NCBI GenBank assembly: GCA_003165455.1
Contig: PLUJ01000231.1
Span: 6,265 to 11,967 of the forward strand
Direction: 5' to 3'
Origin: Acidobacteriaceae bacterium
GTDB taxonomy: Bacteria; Acidobacteriota; Terriglobia; Terriglobales; Acidobacteriaceae
Length of the DNA: 5,703 nucleotides
A program made the translations under genes and the position numbers. This document shows, in pieces, positions 5,247-5,703 of the stretch; position 1 is the stretch's first letter; each line of letters starts with the position of its first letter. The notes below the pieces were generated by a model. The model did no database searches. It had not been told where the DNA came from and saw only the letters and a program-made list of their open reading frames with translations.

Positions 5247-5703
5247 ATGAAAATACTTCTGGTGCATCCCGAGGACGATCCGGAGAAGGGTTCGCGGGCC
5301 GGTCTCCAGTGTGATCGAATTGTCGACCTCGGGCTGGGTGGTGTCAATACTTATGAGCGCTGGAACCAGCGATTCCATTGCCCGATCGCTACTCTCGGTC
5401 TATGGCGCGAGAAGTTTGGCGCTTTGCCTCGCACGCGGGAATTGTTCGGCCTGGGATCGGGATATCTGATCGATCAACATGGACTGGACTGGTGGGAAAT
5501 GATCTCCATGCTCATGCACGGAGAAGTGGAATCCTTAATTTTGCTGCAGCACTTTGTCAGTACGCTGGGGGCGAATGATGAACTGTATGTTTCGCGGCCC
5601 GGGCTTCACGCCGATCTTTTGCGGTGTCTGCTGGGGCGGCCGGTGAACATTTTTCCTTTGCGAACGGACGCTGGAAAGAAGGGACTCAGTCACTATGCGC
5701 GCG
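5247..5703 (+). CDS. Unassigned protein of the pse operon, N-terminal 152 residues (3' end beyond window)
   Basis: I do not recognise the family. The open frame starts at ATG 5247 (MKILLVHPEDDPEKG) and runs to the right edge. It opens with a hydrophobic beta-strand-like segment (residues 2-7) of the kind seen at the start of GT-B or Rossmann-like folds. It then has DRIVDLGLGG (23-32), a stretch with paired tryptophans LIDQHGLDWWEMISMLM (74-90), an acidic-hydrophobic helix-like part (92-108) and ELYVSRPGLHADLL (112-125). There is no signal peptide or membrane segment, so it is probably cytoplasmic. It is not PseG/SpsG, which starts with a glycine-histidine GTGHxxR motif, nor PseH or PseI by visible motifs. 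It begins 32 bases after spsF, same strand, with no clear Shine-Dalgarno. A role in transferring or assembling the nonulosonic acid is only a contextual guess. Confidence 0.75.
   Translation, partial: MKILLVHPEDDPEKGSRAGLQCDRIVDLGLGGVNTYERWNQRFHCPIATLGLWREKFGALPRTRELFGLGSGYLIDQHGLDWWEMISMLMHGEVESLILLQHFVSTLGANDELYVSRPGLHADLLRCLLGRPVNIFPLRTDAGKKGLSHYAR

Noticed and set aside
1..5703. CRISPR arrays, tRNA or rRNA genes, insertion sequences
   Set aside because: No spaced direct repeats, cloverleaf-like segments, transposase motifs or terminal inverted repeats were seen anywhere in the window.

Overview
The window reads as a surface-polysaccharide locus of a Gram-negative-type bacterium. The fused Wzz-plus-tyrosine-kinase architecture, the moderately high GC content and the general look of the proteins would fit an Acidobacteriota-like genome. 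That taxonomic guess is an impression from reading, not a computed result.

Layout: positions 1-1832 hold, on the minus strand, the first 610 codons of a polysaccharide co-polymerase / BY-kinase (Wzc/GumC type). The gene runs off the left edge inside its kinase domain. Positions 1833-2172 are a 340-base divergent intergenic region. On the kinase side it carries a hairpin followed by a T tract, which looks like an intrinsic terminator or attenuator, and a 25-codon ORF with a strong Shine-Dalgarno whose start codon lies inside that hairpin. On the other side are several short inverted repeats and a weak -10-like element. Positions 2173-5703 hold a plus-strand, closely spaced gene set: pseB (UDP-GlcNAc 4,6-dehydratase/5-epimerase), pseC (PLP aminotransferase), an SpsF-type cytidylyltransferase, and the first 152 codons of a protein I cannot assign, cut by the right edge. 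The gaps are 36, 45 and 32 bases, as expected for one operon.

Working together: PseB and PseC perform the first two committed steps from UDP-GlcNAc toward pseudaminic acid (a nonulosonic acid). The SpsF-type enzyme probably supplies the CMP-activation step. The acetyltransferase (PseH), hydrolase (PseG) and synthase (PseI) are not visible and may lie beyond the right edge. The divergent BY-kinase controls polymerisation and export of a polysaccharide, so the simplest reading is a locus that makes a pseudaminic-acid-type sugar for an exported glycan or other surface structure. The two most interesting items are the attenuator-like leader of the kinase gene and the unassigned gene directly after the cytidylyltransferase.
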